Assembly (NCBI RefSeq): GCF_021117365.1
Contig: NZ_CP088262.1
Coordinates: 1,364,001 to 1,428,000 of the forward strand
Source of the DNA: Nocardioides sp. cx-173
Lineage (GTDB): Bacteria > Actinomycetota > Actinomycetes > Propionibacteriales > Nocardioidaceae
Reading direction: 5' to 3'
Length of the DNA: 64,000 nucleotides
Shown here: piece after piece, positions 7,579 to 17,295 of the stretch
Numbering within the stretch: the first letter of the stretch is position 1
Layout: every line of letters begins with the position of its first letter
Position numbers and translations under genes: made by a program
Notes under the pieces: model-generated
Database searches by the model: none
What the model saw: only the letters and a program-made list of their open reading frames with translations
What the model was told of the DNA's origin: nothing

Positions 7579-9097
7579 CGCGCTGCCCCTGACCGCCGCC
7601 CTCGACGCGCTGAGCGCCGCCGCCGCCGCGGCCGGCGTCGACACCGCGACCGCCCGCCGCGAGGGGGAGTGCCTGGCCGCGACGATCGCCGAGCCCGCGC
7701 GCGGCGCCTTCGTGGACTGGTCCGCGGCGACCGGGCGCGAGCGCTCCTCGGAGGACTTCATGGACGCCGCCTCGCGCGGGCGGCGCTACCGCTCGGCCCC
7801 CACGCCGACCATGAGCCAGCTCTCGCTGTCCGGCTCGGCCCACGCGCCGGCGTACGCCAAGGCGCTCTCGGACGTGGCGCTGGCCGCCGCGACCCTCGGC
7901 GAGGAGAACCCCCGCACCGTCGGCAACGCCGCGACCGCGGCCGCCGCCCAGCTGGGCGAGGCCCGCGCGGCGCCCACCCTGGACCTGCCGCCGGCGCGCG
8001 AGCCGGTCCCCGGCGTCGGCGACCACTTCCTCGCGCAGATGAGGGACCAGCTCACGACGGTCCAGCGCAACCTCGCGGGCCTCGACCTGCAGCAGGCCGG
8101 CGCGCGGCCCGAGCCCTCGCCGCCGGTGGCGGCGGCGCCACCGCCGGCCCCCGCCGAGCCCCAGCCCGAGGACCAGCCCGAGCCCGAGCCCGAGCCCAAG
8201 ACCGTCGAGGAGCTGCTGGCCGAGCTCGACGAGCTGGTCGGGCTGACCGAGGTGAAGGCCGAGATCCACCGGCAGGCGGCGATCCTGCGGGTGGAGGGGC
8301 TGCGCAAGGAGGCGGGGCTGTCCTCGCCGACGATCACCCGGCACATGATCTTCAACGGCAACCCCGGCACCGGCAAGACCACGGTGGCCCGGCTCGTGGC
8401 CGGCATCTACCGCGCCCTCGGGCTGCTGTCGAAGGGGCAGCTGGTCGAGGTCGACCGCTCCGAGCTGGTCGCGGGCTACCTCGGCCAGACCGCCATGAAG
8501 ACAGCCGAGGTCGTGGCGTCGGCGGAGGGCGGGGTGCTGTTCATCGACGAGGCCTACTCGCTCGCCGGCGACCAGTACGGCCAGGAGGCCATCGACACCC
8601 TGGTCAAGGAGATGGAGGACAAGCGCGACGACCTGGTCGTGATCGTGGCCGGCTACCCGGTCCCGATGGCGGTCTTCATCTCCCAGAACCCCGGCCTCGA
8701 GAGCCGCTTCCGCACCCAGATCGACTTCGCCGACTACACCGACGACGAGCTGGCGAGGATCTTCGGCGTGATGGCGGGTGCGGCGGAGTACGACGTGGAC
8801 GACGCGGTCCTCGATCGGCTGCGCGAGCTGCTGGCCGCGGTCGAGCGCGGGTCCAGCTTCGGCAACGCGCGCTACGTCCGCAACGTGCTCGAGGCCGCGA
8901 TCGGGCGCCACGCCTGGCGCCTGCGCGAGATCGAGACGCCGACGCTCGAGGAGCTGCGCACGCTGCACGCCGACGACCTGGACCAGGCCGTGCCCGTCGA
9001 GACGCCTGGTCCCTCGGCTCCTGAGGAACCACCCGACGGGCCGGCAGAGGCCGTCGCCTGGCCCGACGCCGCCCCGACCGAGGAGGAGCCCGCATGA
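7571..9097 (+). CDS. AAA+ ATPase of the CbbX/SpoVK/EccA type
   Basis: The N-terminal half (about residues 1-215) is Ala-rich and ends in a Pro/Glu-Pro linker. The C-terminal half is one AAA+ module: HMIFNGNPGTGKTTVARLVA (Walker A near residue 263), GVLFIDEAYSL (Walker B near 325), and the arginine-finger block NPGLESRFRTQIDF. The YLGQTAMKT and GNARYVRNVLE blocks are typical of the CbbX/CfxQ/SpoVK/EccA group, which remodel protein complexes. The ATG at 7571 gives 508 aa and an 8-nt overlap with the gene before. The target is unknown; within this operon it could remodel the TelA or kinase complex (inference). Confidence 0.88.
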   Translation: MTDALPLTAALDALSAAAAAAGVDTATARREGECLAATIAEPARGAFVDWSAATGRERSSEDFMDAASRGRRYRSAPTPTMSQLSLSGSAHAPAYAKALSDVALAAATLGEENPRTVGNAATAAAAQLGEARAAPTLDLPPAREPVPGVGDHFLAQMRDQLTTVQRNLAGLDLQQAGARPEPSPPVAAAPPPAPAEPQPEDQPEPEPEPKTVEELLAELDELVGLTEVKAEIHRQAAILRVEGLRKEAGLSSPTITRHMIFNGNPGTGKTTVARLVAGIYRALGLLSKGQLVEVDRSELVAGYLGQTAMKTAEVVASAEGGVLFIDEAYSLAGDQYGQEAIDTLVKEMEDKRDDLVVIVAGYPVPMAVFISQNPGLESRFRTQIDFADYTDDELARIFGVMAGAAEYDVDDAVLDRLRELLAAVERGSSFGNARYVRNVLEAAIGRHAWRLREIETPTLEELRTLHADDLDQAVPVETPGPSAPEEPPDGPAEAVAWPDAAPTEEEPA

Positions 9098-10398
9098 CCC
9101 AGGCCACACAAGGCCAGTCGGCGCCCGCGCCGGCGAGCGCCCCGGCCCACGTCCGGGGCAGCGTCCCGGCGAGCGCCGCGGCGCACGCCCCGGGACCGGC
9201 CGCCGGGGCGTCGACGGTCGAGGACACCCCGCGGCTGCTCAACCGGCTGCAGGCGCTGGCCGTCGCGGCCTGTGTCCTGTTCGGGCTGGTGGCCGCGCTG
9301 CTGCAGCTGCTCGCCTGGCAGGCCACCGGCCGCGCCGCCGACAACACCGAGCAGGTCGTGCGGGTCCAGCAGATCCAGTCCTCGCTGTTCCGCGCCGACG
9401 CCCTGGCCACCAACGCCTTCCTCGTCGGGGGCCTGGAGGACGCCGAGCAGCGCGCCGAGTACGACGACGCCATCGAGCAGGCGCTGCGCGGCATCGCGGG
9501 CGCCGCGGAGGCCCAGCCGGCCGACCGCAAGGTGCTGGCCGACCTCAACACCGAGGTGGCGGCGTACGCGTCGGGCATCACGCAGGCCCGGGACAACAAC
9601 CGGCAGGGCTTCCCGATCGGGGCGCAGTACCTCCGGGAGGCCGGGGCCGGCCTGCGCGCCGACGCCGTGCCGATCCTGCAGGCGCTCGTGGACGCCAACG
9701 CCGAGCGCGCCGACGAGGAGATGAACGGGCAGAACACCTTGCCGCTCCTGCTCGCGGGCGTCGCCGCGGTCGCCGTGCTGTGGTGGGTCAACCGTGAGCT
9801 CGCACGGCGCTTCCGGCGCCGTGTCAACGTCGGCCTGGCCGTGGCGGCACTCGCCATCACGCTGCTCACCCTGGTCGGGGCCGTGGTCAGCGCCGGCAAG
9901 TCCGGGGACAACGACGACCTCCGCGCCGGCAGCTTCGAGCGCGCGCTGCAGGAGTCGCGCGCCCGCACCGCCGCCAACGACGCGAAGGCGGAGGAGAGCC
10001 TGCGGCTGATCGCGCGGGGATCGGGCGCCGCGGCCGAGCCCCGGTGGGACGAGCGGGCGGAGATCGTCGAGGAGTCCGCCTCGGCCGACACGCTGGGGCG
10101 GTGGAGCGCCTACGCCGACAAGCACGCCGTGATCATCGAGACCGACGACGAGGGCGACTGGAGCGCCGCCGTCGACCTCGCCACCACCACGGAGCCCGGT
10201 AGCGCCAGCGCTGCCCTCACCGAGTTCGACCAGGCGTCGCAGGAGGTCGTGGCCCAGGCGGCCGACGAGACCTCCGACAGCCTGCGGTCGGGAGGCATCA
10301 CCGCGTGGATGCTCATCGTCGTCAGCCTGCTGGTGGGCCTCGGGTCGGCGGGAGCCGTCGCCTGGGGAGTCAACCAGCGGCGAAGGGAGTACGCATGA
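9094..10398 (+). CDS. glnX: GlnX-like four-helix membrane sensor
   Basis: This 434-aa protein has four hydrophobic helices, near residues 52-75, 217-233, 246-266 and 403-424. They enclose two long helical extracytoplasmic loops (about 76-215 and 267-400), the pattern of a sensory four-helix-bundle protein. It sits directly before the GlnH lipoprotein and two genes before pknG. In mycobacteria GlnX is the membrane protein that relays GlnH ligand binding to PknG, so GlnX is inferred from topology plus gene order, not sequence identity. ATGA overlaps link it to both neighbours. Confidence 0.75.
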   Translation: MTQATQGQSAPAPASAPAHVRGSVPASAAAHAPGPAAGASTVEDTPRLLNRLQALAVAACVLFGLVAALLQLLAWQATGRAADNTEQVVRVQQIQSSLFRADALATNAFLVGGLEDAEQRAEYDDAIEQALRGIAGAAEAQPADRKVLADLNTEVAAYASGITQARDNNRQGFPIGAQYLREAGAGLRADAVPILQALVDANAERADEEMNGQNTLPLLLAGVAAVAVLWWVNRELARRFRRRVNVGLAVAALAITLLTLVGAVVSAGKSGDNDDLRAGSFERALQESRARTAANDAKAEESLRLIARGSGAAAEPRWDERAEIVEESASADTLGRWSAYADKHAVIIETDDEGDWSAAVDLATTTEPGSASAALTEFDQASQEVVAQAADETSDSLRSGGITAWMLIVVSLLVGLGSAGAVAWGVNQRRREYA

Positions 10399-11378
10399 AC
10401 AGGCGCGCGCGCCCCCTGGCCGCCCTCGCGGTGCTCGCCCTCCTGCTCTCCGGCTGCGGCGGTTATGACGAGACGAAGGTCCAGGCCGAGCCGGACGGCA
10501 CGACGGCCCCACCACCGGCGGCGGTCACGCCGCCGGGGTGCCTCACCGACGAGAGCCCGACCCGCTCCTACGAGCCCACGGGCGCGCTGCCGGCACCGGG
10601 CGACCTCCCCTCGGGGAGCACCATGGCCGAGATCCGCCAGCGTGGCCGGCTGGTCGCGGGCGTCTCCGCCGACACCTACCTGCTGGCCTCCAACAACCCG
10701 TTCACCGGCCAGATCGAGGGCTTCGACATCGACATGGTCGAGCAGGTCGCCAAGGCGATCTTCGGCGACCGGTCGGCCTACGAGCTCAAGGTCATCAGTG
10801 CCGCCGACCGGCTGACGTCGCTGCAGGAGCGCGAGGTCGACATCGTCGTGCGCAACATGACGATCAACTGCGTCCGCTGGCAGGACATCGCGTTCTCCGC
10901 GGAGTACTACCGCTCCGGGCAGAAGATCCTGGTCCGCCAGGACCTGGCCGACCAGGGGGTCGACTCGGTGCCGGAGCTGGCCGGGGTCACCGTCTGCGCG
11001 CCGACCGGCACCTCGAGCCTGGAGAACGTCCGGGAGCTCGCGCCCGGCGCCTTCATCGAGGAGGCCGCCAACCACACCGGCTGCCTGGCGCTCTTCCAGC
11101 AGGGCGCGGTCGACGCGATCACCGGCGACGACACCGTGCTCGCCGGCCTGGCCGCCCAGGACCCGTACGCCGTCGTGCCCGAGCAGAAGGCGTTCACCGA
11201 GGAGCCGTACGGCATCGGCGTCCACGAGGACGACGTCGACCTGGTGCGCTTCGTCAACGGGGTGCTGGAGCGGATGCGCGCCGACGGCAGCTGGCAGGCC
11301 AGCTACGACCGCTGGCTCGCGCCGACGCTCGGCAAGGGCGGCGTCCAGCCGGCGCCGGTCTACGGCAGGACCACGTGA
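10395..11378 (+). CDS. glnH: GlnH-type amino-acid-binding lipoprotein
   Basis: The 327-aa product starts with a lipoprotein signal peptide whose lipobox LSGC places the lipidated Cys at 21. After a Thr/Pro-rich linker comes a periplasmic binding domain of the polar amino-acid class: IRQRGRLVAGVSADTYLL, GFDIDMVEQVAKAIFG and VDIVVRNMTINCVRWQDIAFS. No permease or ATPase gene is nearby, so this looks like a receptor rather than a transporter subunit. Mycobacterial GlnH beside pknG binds Asp/Glu and signals through GlnX, which fits the context here. Start by ATGA overlap; the stop overlaps the next GTG. Confidence 0.9.
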   Translation: MNRRARPLAALAVLALLLSGCGGYDETKVQAEPDGTTAPPPAAVTPPGCLTDESPTRSYEPTGALPAPGDLPSGSTMAEIRQRGRLVAGVSADTYLLASNNPFTGQIEGFDIDMVEQVAKAIFGDRSAYELKVISAADRLTSLQEREVDIVVRNMTINCVRWQDIAFSAEYYRSGQKILVRQDLADQGVDSVPELAGVTVCAPTGTSSLENVRELAPGAFIEEAANHTGCLALFQQGAVDAITGDDTVLAGLAAQDPYAVVPEQKAFTEEPYGIGVHEDDVDLVRFVNGVLERMRADGSWQASYDRWLAPTLGKGGVQPAPVYGRTT

Positions 11379-12505
11379 CGCTGACCGCGCCGCCCGCGCC
11401 GGGGGGGATCGGGCAGGCGCCGGAGCCGGCCGCGCTGCAGGCCTACCTCTCCGACCTGGAGGCCTGGGTCCGCGGCCGGCGCACGGAGCTCGACGAGCTG
11501 GACCAGGCGGCGCTCGCGGCCAACCGCGGCGCCGACGTCGCCTCCGACATGGCGCTCTCGCTGGCGCTGTGGAAGGCCGTCTCCGACCGCTACCAGCTGG
11601 TCTTCGCGACCTGGGACGGCGGCCGGGTCCTGCAGGCCGAGCGTGAGCGGATCTCCACCCTCGTCTGGGGACGGCTGGACGGCGCCAGCTCGCTGCCCGG
11701 CGGCCTGGTGGTCTCGCTGCCCGAGGCCTGCCGCCTCTCCGACGCGCTGGCCGGGCAGCTGCGCACCCGGCTCGCGCTGGTGCCCGGTGCCGACGCTGCC
11801 GCGGCGCGGATCAAGGACCTGCGCGCGCAGTGCGAGCGGCTGCGCGACCAGGTGGCGCTGGAGCCGGCCACGGGCCGTGACGCCGCCGTGCGCGAGCTCG
11901 CGGGACTGATGAGCCGCCTGGAGGTCGTCGCCGACAAGGCGCAGCGGGGCGCCGACGTCGGTGGGCTGCTCGGCCCGCTCGAGATCGACGCCACCCGCTT
12001 CGAGCGCGACCTGATCGTCGGCAACGCGCGCCGCCGCGAGGCTCGCGGCCAGGTGCAGCAGGCCCGCGAGCTGCGTGCCGACCTGGAGGCCCGCGAGGCC
12101 GCGCTCGCCCAGCTGGCCGAGACGTGCGTGCGCACCGTCGACCCGGCGCCCCGCTACGCCGTGCCCGACGTCGACGCCCTCGGCCCGATCCCCAACACCC
12201 CCGAGCAGATCGGGCCGTACCTGGCCCGCCTGGACCGGGTCGGTCAGGCGATGAGCCTGGCCCAGGAGCGGTACGCCGCCGCGCTGGCCGAGCGCGACGA
12301 CCTGGTCGCCCTGCTCGACGCCTACGCCGCGAAGGCCCGGGCGCTGGGCGTCGCCGAGCACGACGACCTGCGCGACAGCGAGCGCCTGGCCCGCCAGGTC
12401 CTGGCCCGCGAGCCCGCACCCATGGCGGTCTGCCGCCAGCTCGTCTCGACCTACCAGGCCTGGCTCACCCAGGCCCAGTCCGCCCACCAGCAGGAGACCG
12501 CATGA
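11375..12505 (+). CDS. Coiled-coil protein in the pknG operon
   Basis: GTG 11375 overlaps the glnH stop (GTGA) and gives 376 aa. The sequence is almost wholly helical with heptad-like Leu/Ala/Arg/Glu runs (RIKDLRAQCERLRDQVALE, RREARGQVQQARELRADLEAREAALAQL), so long coiled coils are likely. There is no signal peptide, membrane helix or catalytic motif. Lying exactly between the sensor and the kinase, it is a candidate adaptor or scaffold (inference). Its function is not recognised. Confidence 0.75.
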   Translation: MTLTAPPAPGGIGQAPEPAALQAYLSDLEAWVRGRRTELDELDQAALAANRGADVASDMALSLALWKAVSDRYQLVFATWDGGRVLQAERERISTLVWGRLDGASSLPGGLVVSLPEACRLSDALAGQLRTRLALVPGADAAAARIKDLRAQCERLRDQVALEPATGRDAAVRELAGLMSRLEVVADKAQRGADVGGLLGPLEIDATRFERDLIVGNARRREARGQVQQARELRADLEAREAALAQLAETCVRTVDPAPRYAVPDVDALGPIPNTPEQIGPYLARLDRVGQAMSLAQERYAAALAERDDLVALLDAYAAKARALGVAEHDDLRDSERLARQVLAREPAPMAVCRQLVSTYQAWLTQAQSAHQQETA

Positions 12506-14868
12506 GCACCTGCACCCAGCCCGGTTGCACGGGCACCATCGCCGACGGCTACTGCGACGTGTGCGGCATGGCCGCGGCGCCGGGAGCCTCCGCGGCGGCC
12601 GCCGTCTCGACCGGGACCCCGGCTACCGCCGCGCCGGCGGCCCCGAGCACACCCGTCGCCGACGGCTCGCCCTGCGGCCAGCCGGGCTGCCAGGGGACCA
12701 TCACCGACGGCTACTGCGACACCTGCGGCATGGCCGGCACGAGCGCCTCGAGCGCCGCACCGGCCGCCTTCGACGCCGACGCCGCGGTCTCCGCGCGCAC
12801 CTCCTCCACGCAGATCGAGTCGGCCGCCATCGGCTCGCGCCGCGCCGCCGGCACCGCCTCCACCCACCGCACCCGCGCCGGCTCGCAGCGGATGCGCGCC
12901 GCCCGGCTCGGCGCCGGCCTGACCGTCGTACCCCCGGCGCCGCCGGTCGACGCCAGCAAGGCGATCAACCCCGACCCGTCGGTGCCCGAAGACAAGCGGG
13001 TCTGCTCCAAGTGCGGCACCGAGATCGGCCGCTCCCGAGACGGTCGGCCCGGGCGCAGCGAGGGGTTCTGCCCGCAGTGCGGCCAGGAGTTCTCGTTCTC
13101 GCCCAAGCTGCAGTCCGGCGACCTGGTGGGCGGGCAGTACGAGGTCGCCGGGGCGATCGCCCACGGCGGCCTGGGCTGGATCTACCTCGCCAAGGACCGC
13201 AACGTCTCCAACCGCTGGGTCGTGCTCAAGGGCCTGCTCAACTCCGGCGACCCCGACGCCCTGGCCGCGGCCATCGCCGAGCAGCAGTTCCTCGCCCAGG
13301 TCGAGCACCCCCTGATCGTCGAGATCTACAACTTCGTCACCCACGAGGGTGCCGGCTACATCGTCATGGAGTACGTCGGCGGCAAGTCGCTCAAGCAGAT
13401 CCTCAAGCAGCGGATGAAGGACAACCACGGCGCCTACGACCCGCTCCCGGTCGACCAGGCGCTGGCCTACCTGCTCGAGGTGCTGCCGGCGTTCCAGTAC
13501 CTGCACGACCTCGGACTCGTCTACTGCGACTTCAAGCCCGACAACCTGATCCAGGTGGGCGACGCGGTCAAGCTCATCGACCTCGGCGGCGTGCGTCGGA
13601 TCGACGACCAGGAGTCGGCCATCTACGGCACCGTCGGCTACCAGGCCCCGGAGGTCGCCGAGGTCGGGCCGAGCGTCGCCTCCGACATCTACACGATCGG
13701 GCGCACCCTGGTCGTGCTGTGCATGGAGTTCCGCGGCTACCAGGGCACCTACCTGCACACGCTGCCACCGCCGGAGTCGACTCCGCTGTTCGCCGAGCAC
13801 GACTCGCTCTACTGGCTGATCGCCAAGTGCTGCGCCACCGACCCGGCCGACCGGTTCGCGTCGGCCGACGAGCTGCGCATCCAGCTGCTCGGGGTGCTCC
13901 GCGAGGTGGTCGCGGCGCGCACCAAGGGCACTGCCCTGACCTCGGCGGCGTCGGTGCTCTTCGAGTCGCCGTCGACGTCGGGGTCCGCGCTCGAGTGGTC
14001 GCACCTGCCGGAGCTGCGCGTGGACACCACCGATGCCCAGTACTCCTGGCTCTCCGGCATCGGCGCGGAGGACCCGCGGCAGCGGCTCGAGGACCTGGAG
14101 GCGGCACCGGAGCACACCGCCGAGGTGTGGCTGGCCCGCGCGCAGACGGCCCTCGAGCTCGACCAGCCGGCACAGGCCCGCGGCTACGCCGCCGACCTCC
14201 TCGCCCAGGACCCCTGGGAGTGGCGCGCGCTGTGGATGGACGGGCTGGCCGCCCTGCAGCTGCAGGAGTGGGACAGCGCCGCGGCGTCGTTCAACGCGGT
14301 CTACCAGCAGGTGCCCGGTGAGCTCGCCCCCAAGCTGGCGCTCGCGCTGGCCTGTGAGCGGGGCGGTCAGGGGGAGGTCGCGGAGCGGCTCTACGCCACC
14401 TGCGCCGCCACCGACGCGACGTACGTCGCGCCCTCGTCGTTCGGGATGGCGCGCGTCCGCGCCCAGCGCCAGGACCTGCAGGGCGCCGTGGCGGCGCTCG
14501 ACATGGTGCCCAAGACCAGCCGCGGTTACCCCGAGAGCCGCCAGCTGCGCGCCGACGTGCTGCTGTCGGGCGGGGCCGCCGACCTCGCCCTGCTCGACCA
14601 GGCCATGCGCTCGATCGAGTCGGTGCCGATGGACCCGCGCACCCGGGAGACCTACGCGGTGCGGATCCTCGAGCAGGCGCTCGAGGTGGTGCTGCGGGGC
14701 GCGCCGAGCCCGGATGCGAGGGTAGGCGCTCACCCGGCCACCGAGCCGGGGCTGCGGGACGCGCTCGAGCGCTCGTACCGCGCCCTGGCCCGCGACGCCA
14801 GCGAGCTGCGACACCGCGTCGAGCTCGTCAACCAGGCCAACGCCGTACGGATGTGGACGCTGACATGA
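12502..14868 (+). CDS. pknG: Serine/threonine protein kinase PknG with three N-terminal zinc modules and TPRs
   Basis: PknG is a soluble kinase that in mycobacteria and corynebacteria tunes 2-oxoglutarate/glutamate metabolism. In this 788-aa protein there are two short Cys4 ribbons (C4, C9, C18, C21 and C58, C63, C72, C75) and a rubredoxin-like site (C168, C171, C190, C193). Next is a kinase domain with glycine loop AHGGLGWIYLA, Lys243, catalytic YCDFKPDN (Asp343) and metal-binding DLG (Asp360). The HRD arginine is replaced, as in other PknG. A TPR-like C-terminal half follows. The two extra ribbons go beyond the mycobacterial layout. ATGA overlaps join it to its neighbours. Confidence 0.95.
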   Translation: MSTCTQPGCTGTIADGYCDVCGMAAAPGASAAAAVSTGTPATAAPAAPSTPVADGSPCGQPGCQGTITDGYCDTCGMAGTSASSAAPAAFDADAAVSARTSSTQIESAAIGSRRAAGTASTHRTRAGSQRMRAARLGAGLTVVPPAPPVDASKAINPDPSVPEDKRVCSKCGTEIGRSRDGRPGRSEGFCPQCGQEFSFSPKLQSGDLVGGQYEVAGAIAHGGLGWIYLAKDRNVSNRWVVLKGLLNSGDPDALAAAIAEQQFLAQVEHPLIVEIYNFVTHEGAGYIVMEYVGGKSLKQILKQRMKDNHGAYDPLPVDQALAYLLEVLPAFQYLHDLGLVYCDFKPDNLIQVGDAVKLIDLGGVRRIDDQESAIYGTVGYQAPEVAEVGPSVASDIYTIGRTLVVLCMEFRGYQGTYLHTLPPPESTPLFAEHDSLYWLIAKCCATDPADRFASADELRIQLLGVLREVVAARTKGTALTSAASVLFESPSTSGSALEWSHLPELRVDTTDAQYSWLSGIGAEDPRQRLEDLEAAPEHTAEVWLARAQTALELDQPAQARGYAADLLAQDPWEWRALWMDGLAALQLQEWDSAAASFNAVYQQVPGELAPKLALALACERGGQGEVAERLYATCAATDATYVAPSSFGMARVRAQRQDLQGAVAALDMVPKTSRGYPESRQLRADVLLSGGAADLALLDQAMRSIESVPMDPRTRETYAVRILEQALEVVLRGAPSPDARVGAHPATEPGLRDALERSYRALARDASELRHRVELVNQANAVRMWTLT

Positions 14869-16025
14869 CCGATGCCCCCTGCCCCTCCTGCGGCTCCGCG
14901 ATGCCCGCGGGCACCCTGTTCTGCGAGCACTGCGGCGCCTCGCTGGGCGCCGCGCCCGTTGCCGAGGGCGCGCGCCCGGTGTCGCTGCAGGGCGCCGTGG
15001 CGCCCGGCGCGAGCACCCCGATCGACGACGTGGCGCCGATCAGCGCCGCCACCCACGCCACCGGCGGGGCGGCCGTGGCGACCGCGCCGGGGCGGGTCCC
15101 GTGCCGCAGCTGCGGCGGCGTGGTCGGTCCCGACGGCTACTGCGAGCAGTGCGGCACCAAGGCTCCGAGCGAGCGCGACCACTTCCGCGAGGCGCCGGCC
15201 GACTGGGTCGCGGGCGTCTGCGACCGCGGCATCCGCCACAGCCGCAACGAGGACGCGATGGCGCTGCTGGCCTCGCCGACCCCGGGGGAGCGGGCGGTGC
15301 TGCTGGTGCTGGACGGTGTCTCCAACACCGACGACTCCCACCTCGCCTCGCTGGCCGGCGCCCGCGCCGCGCGCGAGGTGCTGCGCACCCCGCTCCCGCA
15401 GGGGATGGGCACGCCCGAGAGCCGGCTCGCCGCCGTGACCAAGGTCTTCAGCGAGGCGGTCCTGGCCGCCAACGAGGCCGTCGTCGCGACGACTCCCGCC
15501 GGCTCGCCCAACCCACCGTCGGCGACGTTCGTGTGCGTGGTCGTCGAGGGCTCGATGCTGTCGTTCGCCAACCTCGGCGACTCGCGCGCCTACTGGCTGC
15601 CCGACGGGGCCTCCGGTGTCCAGCTCTCCGTCGACGACTCCGTGGCCCAGCAGCTGATCGCGGCGGGCACGCCGCGCCAGCAGGCCGAGACCTCGGCGCA
15701 GGCGCACGCGATCACCAAGTGGCTGGGCCGCGACGCGCGCGACCTCACGCCGCGAGTGGGCCAGCTCGAGGTCACCGGGCCCGGCTGGGTGCTGGTCTGC
15801 TCCGACGGGCTGTGGAACTACGCCTCGGAGCCCGACGCGCTGGTCGCCCAGGTCGCGGCCAGCGGGGCCACCGCTCCGGACGCCCTCGCGCTCGCGCTGA
15901 CCGACTGGGCCAACGCCCAGGGCGGCATCGACAACATCACCGTCACGCTGGCACGACTGGACGGGCCCCCCGCGGGGCACAATGCTGCCCAGTCCGCCGT
16001 ACCCCAGGAGGAGACCCATGGCTGA
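14865..16025 (+). CDS. PP2C-type protein phosphatase with two zinc ribbons
   Basis: The 386-aa protein carries two Cys4 ribbons (C6, C9, C20, C23 and C80, C83, C93, C96; the second reads GYCEQCG) and then a PP2C domain. PP2C metal and fold motifs are in order: CDRGIRHSRNEDA (Asp120), VLDGVS (Asp150), NLGDSRAYW, CSDGLW and GGIDNITVTLA. It should remove phosphate from Ser/Thr in a Mn/Mg-dependent way and would oppose PknG, whose stop codon overlaps its ATG. Sharing the ribbon type with PknG and the FHA protein suggests a common docking partner (inference). No membrane anchor is present. Confidence 0.92.
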   Translation: MTDAPCPSCGSAMPAGTLFCEHCGASLGAAPVAEGARPVSLQGAVAPGASTPIDDVAPISAATHATGGAAVATAPGRVPCRSCGGVVGPDGYCEQCGTKAPSERDHFREAPADWVAGVCDRGIRHSRNEDAMALLASPTPGERAVLLVLDGVSNTDDSHLASLAGARAAREVLRTPLPQGMGTPESRLAAVTKVFSEAVLAANEAVVATTPAGSPNPPSATFVCVVVEGSMLSFANLGDSRAYWLPDGASGVQLSVDDSVAQQLIAAGTPRQQAETSAQAHAITKWLGRDARDLTPRVGQLEVTGPGWVLVCSDGLWNYASEPDALVAQVAASGATAPDALALALTDWANAQGGIDNITVTLARLDGPPAGHNAAQSAVPQEETHG

Positions 16026-17295
16026 GTTCACCGCCGCCGTCTACCAGAACGAGTTCCTGCCCGACGGCGGGACGGACGTCAACGCGATCGTCACGGTCAC
16101 GTGCGCCGGAGCCGGGACGGCCGGGCAGTCCGGTGGTGGCTCGGCCGGCGAGATCATCCTCGTGGACACCTCCGGGTCCATGGGGCCGCAGACGATGGCC
16201 GCCGCCAAGGAGGCCGCCCAGGCCGCCATCGCCGAGATCGTCGACGGCACCTGGTTCGCCGTCGTCGCCGGCTCCGACCGCGCGATGCTGGCCTACCCAC
16301 AGGTGTCCTCCGGGCCGGGCATGGTCCAGGCCGACGCGCGCACCCGCCAGGAGGCGGCCGCCGCGGTGGGCCGCTTCGTCGGCAGCGGCGGCACCGCGAT
16401 CAGCACCTGGCTCGACCTGGCCGGCTCCCTCTTCGCCTCGGTGCCCGAGGTGACCCAGCGGCACGCCATCCTGCTCACCGACGGCGAGAACCGCGAGCAG
16501 CCCGGCGCGCTCGACGCCGCGATCCGCCGGGCCACCGGCGTCTTCCAGTGCGACTGCCGTGGCGCGGGCACCGACTGGCAGGTCGAGGAGATCCGACGCA
16601 TCGCCCAGGCGCTGCTCGGCACCGTCGACATCATCCCGGAGCCCTCGCAGATGCAGGCGCAGTTCCAGGAGATGATGCGCACCTCCATGTCGCGCGGCGT
16701 CGCCGACGCGCAGCTGCGGCTGTGGACGCCGCAGGGCGCGCAGGTCCTGTTCGTCCGGCAGGTGTCGCCGACCGTCGAGGACCTCACCGACCGTCGCGTC
16801 GAGGTCAACCCGCTCACGGGCGCCTACCCCACCGGGGCCTGGGCCGACGAGTCGCGCGACTACCACGTCGCCGTCCGCGTGGCCGCCAAGGCGATCGGGC
16901 AGGAGCAGCTGGCCGCCCGCGTCCAGCTCGCGCTGGGCGACAACGTCGTGGCCCAGGCGCTGGTCAAGGCCACCTGGTCCAACAACTCCGAGCTCACCAC
17001 GCGCATCGACCAGCAGGTCGCCCACTACACCGGGCAGACCGAACTGGCCTCGATGATCCAGGAGGGGCTGGCGGCCAAGGCCGCGGGCGACGAGGCCACG
17101 GCCACGACCAAGCTCGGCCGCGCCGTCCAGCTGGCCGCGGAGACCGGCAACGACGAGGCCACCTCCAAGCTCCGCAAGGTCGTCGACATCACCGACGAGC
17201 ATGAGGGCACCGTGCGGCTCAAGGCCGCGATCGCGAAGGCCGACGAGATGGCGCTCGACACCGCGTCGACCAAGACGACCCGGATCAAGAAGTGA
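16018..17295 (+). CDS. VWA-domain protein (TerY-like)
   Basis: A 425-aa cytosolic protein with a von Willebrand A domain in its first half. The metal-ion-dependent adhesion site is complete: DTSGSMG (Asp50, Ser52, Ser54), a Thr in SGGTAIST and the Asp in LLTDGEN. The C-terminal part is beta-rich and then helical, with Ala/Glu/Lys repeats that could form a helical hairpin. VWA proteins next to PP2C and kinase genes define TerY-P-type phospho-signalling triads. AGGAGGA 6 nt before ATG 16018 sets the start; it overlaps the phosphatase gene by 8 nt, and its stop overlaps the GTG of the FHA gene. Confidence 0.9.
   Translation: MAEFTAAVYQNEFLPDGGTDVNAIVTVTCAGAGTAGQSGGGSAGEIILVDTSGSMGPQTMAAAKEAAQAAIAEIVDGTWFAVVAGSDRAMLAYPQVSSGPGMVQADARTRQEAAAAVGRFVGSGGTAISTWLDLAGSLFASVPEVTQRHAILLTDGENREQPGALDAAIRRATGVFQCDCRGAGTDWQVEEIRRIAQALLGTVDIIPEPSQMQAQFQEMMRTSMSRGVADAQLRLWTPQGAQVLFVRQVSPTVEDLTDRRVEVNPLTGAYPTGAWADESRDYHVAVRVAAKAIGQEQLAARVQLALGDNVVAQALVKATWSNNSELTTRIDQQVAHYTGQTELASMIQEGLAAKAAGDEATATTKLGRAVQLAAETGNDEATSKLRKVVDITDEHEGTVRLKAAIAKADEMALDTASTKTTRIKK

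Noticed and set aside
10395-11378. Glutamate ABC importer
   Set aside because: No permease or ATPase gene accompanies the binding protein; the neighbours are a membrane sensor and a kinase.
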